NCBI GenBank assembly: GCA_000934455.1
Contig: KN882759.1
Span: 66,679 to 130,678, forward strand
DNA length: 64,000 nucleotides
Source: Apostichopus parvimensis
Taxonomy: Eukaryota > Echinodermata > Holothuroidea > Aspidochirotida > Stichopodidae
Direction of reading: 5' to 3'
Shown: in pieces, positions 11,606-23,179 of the stretch
How positions within the stretch are numbered: position 1 is the first letter of the stretch
Layout: each line of letters begins with the position of its first letter
The notes under the pieces: model-generated
Told to the model about the DNA's origin: nothing
What the model saw: the letters and a program-made list of their open reading frames with translations, nothing else
Databases searched by the model: none
Translations under genes and position numbers: made by a program

Positions 11606-12249
11606 GGCTGATGAAAATGTCTGCTGCGGAGAAAGTTAGTCAGATTAAAATTTAAAATAATAATAATAGTACATTCTGTGCAGTGCAATAGTATTGCCCA
11701 ACTTACCTTGCTAAGTTTAAAAAAATACCCCTAGAAGTCAATAAAACAAGTAGCCCCAATTTTTTGGGGGCGGGGGGGGGTTGTCATAACAAAGACCATA
11801 GTACTTAGTAGAGGAGTCAAATATAGAAGATAAAATTTTATGTGAAAGTGATAGCTTGACCACAGATGACCATTATTATTTATTAAAATTTTATGCTCAA
11901 GACCCAGGATCTTCCATGAGGACTATTTTAGTAACAGCCCCCCCCCCCCCCCCCTCCCAGAATTGATGCTCCGGACGCATGAGCCTAGCTTGGACTTTGG
12001 ACTTGATTAAAAGAGAAAATAACTAAATAGATCGCCATAGGCAAGCCCCTCAAAATGTAGATAGATTTTGTGAATATAATCTAGTGTATGCATAGTGTGT
12101 AAGAATTACATGTAAATTTCACCAGGAAGCCAAGTATTTATTCTTCTTTCAGTACTCAAAAAAAAAAAATTCTTCTGAATTATCCATTTTCAAGGAAGAG
12201 AGAAAAAAGAACTGTTTTAGGAAACTGCTTAATAGCAAATATATAGTAC

Positions 12250-12362
12250 AAGTTACAGGTGCCTGACATTTGCGATCCTTGCAGGATTTTCTTCAGTCTT
12301 ATTTGGCTAATTACCGAAAAAAAAGATCCTGCTAGGATTGACACGTCAGGCGCCTCTAACTT
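12250..12362. repeat. Short foldback element (about 38-bp inverted repeats)
   Basis: The left arm starts AAGTTACAGGTGCCTGACAT and ends CTTGCAGGAT. The right arm read on the minus strand starts AAGTTAGAGGCGCCTGACGT and ends CTAGCAGGAT. About 38 bases on each side pair around a loop of roughly 40 bases. Likely a miniature transposon relic; no clear target duplication seen. Confidence 0.7.
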
Positions 12363-12722
12363 TTACAATTTAAAAGTTAAGCAGAAGAGAATTTTCATTG
12401 TAGGCCTATATATAACCAAAACAATCTCAACATAGTATCATATGCTTTTCATGTTATATTCTTCATTCCAGGATCAAGTCTCTTCTACACTCATAGCGAA
12501 GACTCGATGACCAATTAAAGTGATGGGGCTCTTCAAGAACTTGGAAACCTTTAAATACCAATGATCCAGTAAATTGACAGACTCTCCTGAATCTGTGCAG
12601 TGTATAGTAGGCATACATGCTAGATCTTTATACAAGATCAGCATGCAATTTAAAGACCACCTCCAATGCCCCAAAATATGCTAGATATAATATGCTAGAT
12701 GTATGTATATACATGTGTGTAT

Positions 12723-12922
12723 TTTAGATCCTCCTGCAAGCAGGAACTCGCAAGGAAGCCATCATTGGCTTATCAAAGTCGCAAGCTGACCGCAGTCAGT
12801 CTCTTAGATTCATATTTAACGTCAATGATTATGAATTATCAACAAATCTGTAACTGGACGATAAACATTAATATTGGAGTGACTCGAACTAGGGACCTTA
12901 TGATTGAAAGGCACCGGCGTTA
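12723..12922 (-). mobile_element. tRNA-derived SINE, family A, head-truncated copy
   Basis: Read on the minus strand it runs from the middle of the tRNA-like head (AACGCCGGTGCCTTTCAATC) through a B-box-like segment to the family's conserved 3' block TTCCTGCTTGCAGGAGGATC. Same family as 13385-13610, 13624-13810, 29943-30148, 42159-42384 and 57855-57941. Confidence 0.85.
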
Positions 12923-13023
12923 ATAATAATGTACCATAATTGCTAAACCTACACAACTGTGAATGTGATCAAGGTTGTCAAATATTTGACCTTAAGAGCC
13001 AAGGCAGAATTTTAAAAAGGAGC

Positions 13024-13050
13024 GGGGGGGGGGGGGGGGGGGGGGGGGGT
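13024..13050. repeat. Poly-G tract (about 26 bases)
   Basis: Uninterrupted G run. Similar long G/C tracts occur across the window, for example at 4625-4646 and 45400-45443. Confidence 0.9.
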
Positions 13051-13384
13051 CGTTGAAAGCTGTATACCGCTTTTAGAAATTGTCAGATGGTGCGTTCTGA
13101 AGGGCAATTATTTAAGCTATAGGCCTAAATTAGGTCTATAAGTATTGAACTACACAAAAGCTTGTGCTAATAACTATTTTCAATTCTATTGCAAAAAAGG
13201 GTTGAAAAGAGCGGGTCATTCAACCACATTCTTCGACCACTTCCCCCTCCCCCCATCCCCTCAGATCTGTGCATGAAGAGAAGTCTAACTCTGGTATTTC
13301 AGACTATCTCCAAATTATTCCAAAACATAATTGAGGAGTGTAAAATTAAGTTTCTCAGAAAAAAATAACAATGTTTCATTCCTA

Positions 13385-13610
13385 GGAGTGTTAGCTCATT
13401 GGTTAACGCCGGTGCCTTTCAATCATAAGGTCCCGAGTTTGAGTCACTCCAAGATTAATGTATGTCGTCCAGTTACAGAGTAGTTGACAATTGACAATTC
13501 ATAATCATGGACGTTAAATATGAATCTAAGAGACTGTCTTTGATCAGCTTGAGGCTTTGATAAGCCAATGATGGCTTCTTCGTGAGTTCCTGCTTGCAGG
13601 AGGATCTAAA
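13385..13610 (+). mobile_element. tRNA-derived SINE, family A, near-full-length copy
   Basis: Starts GGAGTGTTAGCTCATTGGTT (A-box-like), continues GTGCCTTTCAATCATAAGGT and a B-box-like GAGTTTGAGTCACTCC that pairs with the start as a tRNA acceptor would. The body ends with a conserved domain CTTTGATAAGCCAATGATGG ... CCTGCTTGCAGGAGGATCTA and an A-run. The strongly conserved 3' block recalls the shared-domain SINE superfamilies of animals, but I cannot assign which one. Confidence 0.88.
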
Positions 13611-13623
13611 AAAAATACATGTA

Positions 13624-13810
13624 TTTAGATCCTCCTGCAAGCAGAGACTTGCAAAGAAGCCTCATTGGCTTATCAAAGCCGCAAGCTGACCGAAGTCAGT
13701 CTCTTAGATTCAACAACTCTGTAACTGGACGACATACATTAATATTGGAGTGACTCGAACCGGGGACCTTATCATTGGAAGGCACCGGCGTTAACCGCTG
13801 AGCTAATTCC
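13624..13810 (-). mobile_element. tRNA-derived SINE, family A, inverted neighbour copy
   Basis: Begins 14 bases after the previous copy, in opposite orientation, tail to tail. It contains the same 3' block, lacks the segment around 'AATCATGGACGTTAAATATG', and ends in the tRNA-like head (TTAACCGCTGAGCTAA on the plus strand). Confidence 0.85.
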
Positions 13811-14323
13811 TATATACTCTGCAGTTTGAAGATGGCTGTAAATTATTGCTTGCTGAAATTGAAATATGAGTAGCCATTATTAGATTTTCTAGCCTATTCA
13901 GGTCCAAAATTTATGACATTTAAACCTCTTTGATCTATAGATACATGTATAGCATTATAGCATTAGCATTATTATCAAACTGTTCATTGCTGGTGAGGAG
14001 GATGGTGAAATGCACCAATAATTAATAAATTCAGGCATCAGCGACAATTCCTATAAACTTATAGTGTCTAACACGAATTTTTAGTTGGCTGTGACATTAT
14101 AAGCATTGGAACCTAGCATCTAGGCAATTGAGGTTTGGAGTACTGGTCAGCTCAAGTAAGGTGGGGATTCTAACCAGGAGAAATCCAGTTTTCCCATCTG
14201 AAATGGTCTTCCAAATCGTGAGAACATAGAACTTGAAAGTGAGCTAAAACTGTGTGTAAACTTTATAACCACTGGCATTGATAAGTTTCGAGCCATATTC
14301 CTCTTCTCTCACATCAATCCAAA

Positions 14324-14693
14324 TTAAAGGCATTGAAGACTCGCCACCCCAAACCGTGTGCGGCGCTCTGAAAAAGTTAACTTTCCGTTGCTTGCAAATG
14401 ACGTTTTCTCCTTGTCGCTACAAAATGCAGACAGTACAGTAATGAAACGTGATACCTTGTTATCTATTATCTAGACCTGTGATGTCCACACTGCTATGTA
14501 CAGTGTTGTGGGTATTGACCGTAGCTGTATGTATTGACTGTGCACTAGTGTCAAATTACCGACGGTAGCAAGCTGTGTGTGTATTTTCTGGGATCGATGG
14601 TGGTGTCTAACACTTCTGTTATACCTCATTCGAAACTAGGTCAGATTACCGGCATGAGACATTTCTTTGTGCGCGAGTCTTCACACCCTTTAA
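14324..14693 (+). mobile_element. TTAA-flanked non-autonomous DNA transposon, copy 1
   Basis: Bounded by TTAA at both ends, the expected target duplication of piggyBac-type elements. The ends form imperfect inverted repeats: TTAAAGGCATTGAAGACTCG and, from the other side, TTAAAGGGTGTGAAGACTCG. The interior has no ORF and includes CTGGGATCGATGGTGGTGTC. Three more copies lie in the window (15089, 46045, 54955). The superfamily is inferred from TTAA only; typical piggyBac ends start CCC, which these do not. Confidence 0.85.
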
Positions 14694-15088
14694 TGTGGCT
14701 GCTGTAAAAATAGCAGCCTTCCAGGTCGACATTTCACTACTTCACACGAGACACTACAACTAGGAGGAAATTGGTAGAATGGCAAACCAAAAACCCATTT
14801 TTTTTTTTATTTAGGACCACTTTCAACATTTTCTTTCCTACCAGCAGATCATCAAACAATCTGTGTTGCTCTAACGACTGGATGCTAGAAATATGTTAGT
14901 AAACATATTTACATATATACTACCGTTAGTAGTGGGAATACACAACAGCTTGGTTTATACTATTTTACAAACCAATAGTTCCAAATATGGAGAGATCCAT
15001 TCCATTTACAGAAAAATGTCACAAGAAGGAATCAGTCAACAGACACGGTATACCATCCACTGCAATAAGCCTGTGTTAGAACTCTGAT

Positions 15089-15430
15089 TTAAAGGCATTG
15101 AAGACTGCCCCCAAACCGCGTGCCGCGCTCTGAAAAAGTTAACTTTCCGTTGCTTGCAAGTGAAGTTTTCTGCTTGTCCCTACAAAATGCAGACAGTTAT
15201 GACATGTGATACCTTGTTATCTTTAGCTAGACCTGAGATGTCCATCGTATGTGCACTGTGCTGTGAGTATAGACCGCAGCTGTATGTACTGACTGTACAC
15301 TAGTGTCTAATTACCGTCCGTAGCAAGCTGTGTGTGTATTTTCTGGGATCGATGGTGGTGTCTAACACTTCTGTTACACCTCATTCGAAACTAGGTCAGA
15401 TTACCGGCATGAGACATCTTCACACCCTTT
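15089..15430 (+). mobile_element. TTAA-flanked DNA transposon, copy 2
   Basis: Same family and orientation as the copy 395 bp upstream. The left TTAA is intact. A short deletion has removed part of the right inverted repeat (GAGACATCTTCACACCC), and the right TTAA has decayed. Confidence 0.85.
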
Positions 15431-16678
15431 TGAATTTCCTCTTATATTTTTCTCGTTGAGATTTCAGCAGTTATTGCTGAGACTGTTGAGATGGGTCACA
15501 TTATTTAAACGTCAAAGAACTATCAAATTTTGGCATCTATAGAATTAATGTTGCCGAGAGGGACATTCGTGTTTTGTACATTAATTTGCACAAGGTTTCT
15601 TCAGTTTAAAGGTTTTAATTGGTTTTTTTGCCAATCATGCTGGGTATAATTGGGCAAGAAGTCATTGTGTATTCAACCTGCCTATGCTGATTATCTGGTA
15701 ATGATTTAATTATTCACTGACTGTGTTGTAATGTTTAGTTTTGTTAAGTCTTTGTGTATTTAAGACTTAATGTCAGTTTAGATCATTTTTCCAAGTGAAG
15801 GACCAGTGTGTGAAGGGCAGGGAGCTAGTGCTTTGTAACTTAATTTTAGTAGCCATGTTTTGTGGTATATACATGCCTACTATATTCTCATTTATCTCTT
15901 TTCTGTACAGAAAGAACATTTTTATTCAATAAATGTCAATTGTGGATCAATCAAAGATTCATCTTGCTTCTGCGATTAGCTAAAAAACATTAACAATGGT
16001 AATTTTCCCCTGCCATCTGTGGGTTCACTTCATAAGTATGAAATATGATGCTCATTTAGTAATACAGTTTGGTCTACATGTATCTTTCTGATGATGTTTA
16101 GATTGTCTTTTCATTTGTCTTCCTTTTGTTTTACTGTGTGTATCAAAAATACTGTAACTTTACTGACATCAGTAGTACAATACAAATTCCACTATTACAA
16201 TTTCCATTGACATTGAAAGAGTGAAAATAACTCATAGAATGGTCCCATGTCTGATGGTACAAACATTAGTTATTGTATACAACTTTATGTATTTAGCCAA
16301 AAGGACATCATAATCTATTTAAGGCAAGAGATATACATTTAAGGATTATCAAATGATGGTTTGATCCATACAAAAGACCAAAATTCTCTTGAAGATTCAT
16401 TAAAACTGACAACTTCCTGAAACTCTAAACAAGGAGATAACACATTAGATTACAGCATAACCAAAAAGAAAGCTAGGTCTTTACTTAATACTATATAATT
16501 TCATGTATGACACACCCTTACAGTACCAGTGTTATCTATATTCTTGCATGGCGTGAAGAGAAGTGACCTATGTAAACCGACAGCAATGACATGCATTCAC
16601 AACAGGACACTTCGGAACGCGAATTTAGTCATTTAACTCAATATATTTACAATCAAACAACTAACCAAGAATACTTAC

Positions 16679-16866
16679 TGACTTCAACGATAAAATACAC
16701 ACGAATCTGTTTGAAATCTCCAAGAATCGAAGTAATAAATGCAATTACTCGCTTAGATATCTGTACGTTAGCTGTACACAATTTCTTTGTTGCGTTTTCA
16801 ACAAAATATGCAAAACGGACATGTGATACGCCTGCTGATAGGTCACATGGTTTTCCCAATGACGTC
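16679..16866 (-). promoter_or_regulatory. Possible 5' exon and promoter of ATP7 with a CRE-like palindrome
   Basis: TGACGTCA, the full cAMP-response element palindrome, lies at 16859-16866 beside a CACATG E-box. On the minus strand, about 180 bases further, a strong donor (GTCA|GTAAGTATTC) follows 16679. This would suit a first non-coding exon for ATP7, which needs one or more exons upstream of 11605. Nothing else ties it to ATP7. Confidence 0.2.
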
Positions 16867-18104
16867 AGATCACCTGATATTTCGAAATAAGTTACATTAT
16901 TTGCTAGGTATGACTTTTAGCAGGTTCAATACGCTATTGCTAAAACAATTCAGTAAATAAATTGCTGTCAAAGAAATAAAGACTTCATGCAATAAATATA
17001 TTACATCGTTATCATATTAATAATATGGTTTTACAGCATCACATAACTTTTAATAAAAACTGTGCTGTGTAGCACGATGTTTACTATATAACGTACGTAA
17101 CAAAACTCCGCTTGCGCGCGATGCATTCAATGTGGACAAACTACGGAATCGTATAAGCGCCATGCTACCAATAAGACAAAACTCTGAAATTGCAGAGAAT
17201 TGTTACTTTGTAGTTTCCTCTCTTCCTAAAATTCAGCACAAAGACCAAAAAATATCTCGTAATGCTTCAACCTACAGGAATGGTTTGACAGAAAGCATTA
17301 TCGCGTTCTACATTGCAGCATAACCATATAACTGTTGCTGTAGCCTATAGTGAGGAGTCCTAACGTTTCGATCCTAATAGGGACACAGATACAGACACTG
17401 AGATGGAATACAAGAGAGTTAATCTGAGCAATGGAAAACTGAATGAAGCAGCATTAGAGATAATACAAAGGGCAGTGGAAAGAATGGAAACAGGAGGTGC
17501 ATGAGATAAACTTAACTGGACTAAACTGTTTAGGGTATTGTCTCGATCGATGAGAGTACGCAGTGACGGATGTTCTGGACTGAAGTGAAGTAAAAAGGCA
17601 AATTGAGTGACGAGGATGAAGAAAACATACAAGTACTGATGAGAAAGATGTGTAGTGAAGAAATCATAAGTTACATTGAGAAAAATAAAGGGAAGGCGCA
17701 AAAGTTGAGTTCATGCAAGAAACATAATCTTCAGTCTTGGATATTCGGGCCATGATTCGGTTGAATGATGTGGAGTTGTTGCCTCAATAATCTTTACAAG
17801 CTAAAGTATGTCAGACTCAGTTGATTTACTCCGTTAAGCTCCTTTAAATGTCCTTGAGATAAATTTAAAAAAACACACGTTCAGACATTCCGCAGAATTT
17901 TCACCAGTGAATAGTCTTATGACTTAGCCTGACAATATTTCACAATCGAGCCTAGCTGATATCATATAATATATTAGTGCTTGCAAGGTGATATTGTACA
18001 TTTGTTGTCATATCGTATTTCCGTTCTCAGAAATTTTTCCGGCACAGCCTAAACCCAACGATCACTATTAGCATAGGTCCATGGTTCGCCTATAGTGTGC
18101 CGTA

Positions 18105-18842
18105 AGTCCTGAAATCGACATGTGTGGAATTAAATTGACATTTGTAAGTTTCTCGTGCTCTGGTTGCATGTAATCGACGCTTAGTTATTGTACAATAAGT
18201 CTTGAGAGCGACATATTATGTCGAATTGAACTGATATAATGTCTGTTTCTAGTGCTCTCATTGGACGACCAGTCACATTTGGTTTCCTAACGCTCTGATT
18301 GGAAGAAATCGACATGTATTGTCAAATTAAATTGACATATGTCGATTTATCGTGCTCTCAATAGGATGACCAGTGTCACGTGTTGTTTTCTAGCAATCTG
18401 ATTGGAAGAAATCGACATATGTGAATGACTATACAAGCCTAGCTATGAAACTATGTTTCATTGGCATCGACAAAAAGTAAAGCTGCCCGGATAGGTCATC
18501 CTAGGCTTCCAAGGATAGTCATTCTTACACAACCAATTAAAATACATATCAAGACACTGCTGGTCGTCTTTGCTGGTTCTTCCATCGGCATGGTTTCCAA
18601 TATTTGGCATTGATGCAAAACTTGATGAAAAGAATGGTGTGAACATATATCGTTTGGCTATTCTAATTTCAACTGTCTGGTTTCTGGGGCCTATGAATAT
18701 GCATAGCCCAAAGATCGACATGTGACAACTTAATTCGACATAATGTCGAATCCTTTAACATATGTCGATTTCATCCAATCAGAGCATGCACTATAAAATG
18801 CCATATGTCGATTTCATGCAATCAGAGCACCAGAAACTTACA
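18105..18842. mobile_element. Foldback-type element with subterminal repeats
   Basis: Left-arm segments such as CTCTGATTGGAAGAAATCGA are found inverted in the right arm (TCGATTTCATCCAATCAGAG). The left arm repeats a unit of about 100 bp (GTGCTCTCATTGGACGACC at 18252 and a variant at 18352). The palindrome GACATATGTC recurs through both arms. The centre (18458-18721, minus) is an open frame of 87 codons with no recognisable motif. Confidence 0.6.
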
Positions 18843-19138
18843 CAACTTCAGGAATTATGGCACAATAGGCGCAGCATACGTTGCTAACTATAGTGCTTTT
18901 GAAGAACAAATCCCTACCAAGAACTGAATAGAGCTTCCAGTTTTGAGGGGATTTTGTCCCAGCCTGGCGGCAACCGCACCAATAACCCTCCAACAAAATG
19001 CAATTCGGTTTATAACGAAGAATATTTTGTGAGAGGCCTTTACTGGACAAAGCTCGATTTCAAAATGTGTGTCGCCGTTCCTCTCTGTTTCATCCCCTTG
19101 TAATAATCTTGTTTATTACTATTGTTAAACTTGTAGCA

Positions 19139-19590
19139 CAGGGTTTCCCTAACTTTACACCCCCCCCCCCACGAACCCCCTGTGGATGTCAGAGTTGTCC
19201 ACGAACCCCCAACTTTTCGCGACACGATCTGAGTTATTATTTTACTATAATACGCATAACAATGCCTCGTAAAAGATCAAGTTCATAGTGTATTATTGTA
19301 CTGTCATGCGTACACCAACTTCACCAAAGTCATGCGGCCTGTGTCTGTTTCATAACTCAGTTATTTATCACATGCACGGTACGGTACTACGGCAACATAT
19401 ATACTTATGTAACGTGAAAAGAGTTTGTCGATAGGTACGACTTTTGCAAATTACTAACTTATATGATATATCAGATTTTAGTTCAACAAAAAGTACTCTA
19501 GTTTTGACTTTCAGAAACGTCTCACGAACCCCCTGGGATGGACTCACGCACCCCCTGGGGGTTCATGCACCCCAGTTAGGGAACCCTACA
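19139..19590. mobile_element. hAT-type non-autonomous DNA transposon
   Basis: Starts CAGGGTTTCCCTAACT and ends AGTTAGGGAACCCTACA, an imperfect inverted pair. Flanks TTGTAGCA and GTGTAGCA match at 7 of 8 bases, an 8-bp target duplication as for hAT. Subterminal CACGAACCCCCTG-like blocks occur on both sides. No transposase is seen. Confidence 0.75.
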
Positions 19591-20403
19591 GTGTAGCAAG
19601 TTAGGCTGCCTTCTCAGAAAAAAAGTTCACACAGTTGCTCGGCCGCAAAAATGTAGATTGAGAAAAAAACGCTATAGCGCCACCTTTTTGACATCTCGTC
19701 AAGAAAGCTCTATAATAGAAAATTGGGTTTATATTTACATTTGGCATTGAAAAATAGAGTCGCAAAGAAATACTGCGCACAGGCACAGGTTTGCGATTGA
19801 GGAAAGAGGGCCAGGGCTAGGCCCGAAAAACTATTATTCAGAAAGTTATTGAGGAAGTACTCCTCCGCCCTGGTATTAAGGGCCTTAGAATATACATAGG
19901 GCCGCTATTTAAATCAAATGCTAGAATTATCAGAGAGTTATTGTGACCAAGAGGCCTACAGGGATAATCTGGAAGCAGACCATGTAACTATTATCATAAA
20001 GAGAGAAATATTTCCTAAATTCGATGTATGGTTAATTTGAATGTAACCTATGTTGACATGTAACCTATGTTGATATGTTTCCATCATGACAGATGTTCCT
20101 AAACTGTTTTACTTCCTGTTGATGAAATCTTCATAATTGATTTTTATCCGTGAAATATGATACATCATTTGAATTTTTCATTAGTTTCCATTGTTCTTGG
20201 AATTTAGATTTACATTAGAGTGCAGCCTTTTGTTGTAGAAATATATTTATTTTCCTTACATGAATATATGTTGAAATATTACAAAGAAACACGGAAAAAC
20301 ATTTCCCTCAAAATTGGCCTGATGACATCATCAGCAGTTGCCAGATACATTTCACAAAATATCATCAAAATTTCATATCTTCAGCTAGAACAACTGCTTT
20401 GAA

Positions 20404-20430
20404 AATGTGTGTGTGTGTGTGTGTGTGTTT
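20404..20430. repeat. GT microsatellite
   Basis: About eleven GT units followed by a T run. Confidence 0.9.
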
Positions 20431-20841
20431 TTTTACTACAACAATAAATAATGTATCATTCTTGTTCAACGTTGTGAACAAAAGGTTTGTAACAACTTAG
20501 CCCTATAGCTGCAAACTGAGCAATATCTGCAGGTATTCCTTTCCTCCCATATATAATTGCCCCATTGACTTACGCACTAAATCGGCAAACGCTGGTCATT
20601 CATGGCACCTGCTTTTTTCCGTATCATGCAGGCCATGTAGCGTGTTAGGTTAGTTATAGCATAGGCCTACTTCCATATAACTTTTCCGTTGATGTACACA
20701 TTAAATCGTCAAAGAAATGTGGTCTCTAAGTCTTTGTAGAAATTCTCACAACGAAAGAAGGAACAAGAATTTGTTTCATGTCTGAGCCCAGTGGCGGACT
20801 GGCCACACGGGCATTTGGGCAATGCCCGGTGGGCCGGTGGC

Positions 20842-21151
20842 CAGACGCGTAGCCAAGGGCGACTAGGGGGCAGCCGCCCCCCCCCCCGAGCATATTTTTA
20901 ACATTTTTTTTTAATGTTTTTATGATATCGCTGGTAATTTCAAAAGAGAAAATGCTAAGATGCAACTTACAAGGCCTGGGAAGTGCCATTTCCAGCGATC
21001 TGGGAGGCATTTTCAGCCAAAATTTTCTTGTACGCTTCGCGCCAACAAATGGTGGCGCTACGCTTAGATAGTTTGCAATGCCGTATCTACGGCTCTGATA
21101 ATTTGCCTACATTTTCGCCCCTCCCTTGGCAAATTCCTGGCTACGCGCCTG
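20842..21151 (+). mobile_element. hAT-type miniature element nested in the larger hAT
   Basis: Ends CAGACGCGTAGCCA and TGGCTACGCGCCTG are near-perfect inverted repeats, flanked by a perfect 8-bp duplication CCGGTGGC (20834-20841 and 21152-21159). The 3' half shares TGTACGC.TCGCGCCAAC and GGTGGCGCT.CGCTTAGATAG with the elements at 35765-36155 and 38884-39224, so the three form one family. Confidence 0.93.
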
Positions 21152-21303
21152 CCGGTGGCCCGATGGGCTGGGGAGCCTGGTAAAATATACAGCCCATTTT
21201 CACAGTAGTTAATAGAATACAGACGGACTGTGTAGAAATATTTATTTTAACTGTTGGAATCAGTCATGTAAAGACTGTCCTCGATCTCTGCTGCTACAAG
21301 GTG

Positions 21304-21460
21304 CTCTTCAAGTTGAACCTTTTCACCGACGCTTACAAGAGCATTGGGCTTGTATTGCTGCTGGTAACGCTACCTGTGTCACAAGTGGCATGTGAACGTT
21401 CTTTTTCTGCCTTGAAGAGACTCAAAAAACGTTTAAAGAAGTACAATGACACAAGAACAT
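21304..21460 (+). pseudogene. hAT transposase C-terminal (dimerisation) domain fragment
   Basis: The frame reads LFKLNLFTDAYKSIGLVLLL followed by VTLPVSQVACERSFSALKRL and KKRLKKYNDT. 'P.S.A.CERSFS.LKR.K..L' is the signature of the hAT C-terminal dimerisation region as found in animal transposases. The frame breaks soon afterwards, and no upstream catalytic domain is present. Confidence 0.85.
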
Positions 21461-23179
21461 CTTGAGGCGTTCATGTTGATGTCTGTGGAAAAAAAGGATC
21501 TTGGCCAAACTTGACACTAAAAATATCATTGACGTGTGGCTGCCAGAAGCAGCGAACTGTGTAGGCTCCTATACTCTCGTAGACATGACATGGGCTCGTG
21601 TTATTGAATATATATATTTTAGTGGATTTTATTTAGGTTTTTTTCAATTTTTTCAAGCATGTTGTCACAAAATGCTTGAAATGTTGCTTCTGAAAATTAT
21701 TTTTGGGTCTTTTTTAAAGGATTATTGTAACCTACAAAATTGAGAAATATAGCACCATTTTGCATCTATAGGCATTCCTTAACTTCAAACAAATCTCAAT
21801 GGGGAGTGGGACACCCCCTCCCCTTAGACCCTTCCCCCAGGACGGCGATCACTAGTAAGTATACATATCAATGAATAATGGGCCGGTCTAGGTGAAAAAT
21901 GCCCGGGCCGGTTGTAAGACCCAATCCGCCCCTGTCTGAGTCTGCATATTTTCGTCACTTTTAAAGAAGCCTAAAGTGGTCCAAAGTTGCTTCAATAATT
22001 GTCCCAATTTTCACACCACATTTACCTCAAATTGTGTAACTTGACATCCACGCCGCAAAATACCAGATTCTGTTTGATAATATATCGAGAAAAAGTGTCC
22101 TCCTGTTGCTTTTCGGCTCTCTCCTTGCTGTGGTATACTTGGGCGGACTGATATCAACTCGATACGCCTTAAGCCGGTCAATGCTACCTTTAGCAATCTG
22201 AGCGCAAAGTTTTCGTCCGAGTACCTGTATAAGAAACCCCTTCACTCATTAGTAAAGAACTTCCCTATATGCTGCTCTTTGAAGGCCTAATGTGGTCTCT
22301 AAATTGTCTAATTTCTACCAATTTTCACACGTCTTATACATCCATGTTTGCACTTTGGCATATCCAAGTCATCAATAAACCACTGATAATGTTTGATAAC
22401 TTAACGAAAAAGATGTTCTCCCGTAATGAAATCGGCACTTTTCCAGAGATAGAAGGAAAAAGCTTATATCTGTGTATGGAATTTTCCATGGCCTGAAGTA
22501 TAGCATATTTGTTTCACGTATACATTGTTGCTCGTGTATGAGATTACACAGACGATTCAGTGTATTGCGATAGTTCTACTTTTCATAAAGCGGTTTTACT
22601 TAGCATGCTTTGGTATTTGACAATTTGTTACCATTTACGTTTCTATTAGATTTTACGACTTTGTCTTATCCTATCAAAGTAACGAAGAAGAGAGTAATGA
22701 AGAACTAAGTTGAAGAAACATCAAACTCCTCAAAAATCAAAGCTAGTGGCAATATACCAACATATATACTATTATGTAAATGTGACTCAGGGTTGGAATA
22801 CTCACCCGCATGCATAGGGTTGAACTATGCGATAGGGACCATGCATGGTTCCAATTATATTTATTTTCTTTTACCAAGAAAAGAAAAGAAAAAAGTCTCA
22901 TTAGAATGATTTGAAGCAAGGTATAGGTTTAAAAGATATAGACATTCAAACTTCAACCAAATACCAGCCCCGCCCCCTCCCACCTAACAGAAAACCAAAG
23001 AAACAAGCACAAATCTCTTTGGGGAGAAATGTAAGATGCTAATCCCAATTCAACGTTATACTTACCCGTACACAACGATCAATGAGTAGTCGGTTTATTT
23101 GCAAGGCAATGGCCATCAATGAACATTCACAATTGTATTTTTTTTGTTATGTTTTTTGATTGATAATATAGGCTACGAG

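Larger units (their letters stand above)
20789..21934 (+). mobile_element. hAT element, internally deleted, with transposase remnant
   Basis: Starts CAGTGGCGGACTGGCC and ends AATCCGCCCCTG. Flanks TCTGAGCC and TCTGAGTC match at 7 of 8 bases, fitting a hAT 8-bp target duplication. It contains the C-terminal piece of a hAT transposase (21304-21460). Without its nested insert it is about 830 bp, far short of an autonomous hAT, so it is a deletion derivative. Confidence 0.88.

Noticed and set aside
16591-16890. Open frames on both strands near the CRE motif as coding exons
   Set aside because: The minus-strand frame would join the first ATP7 exon out of phase, and neither has homology.
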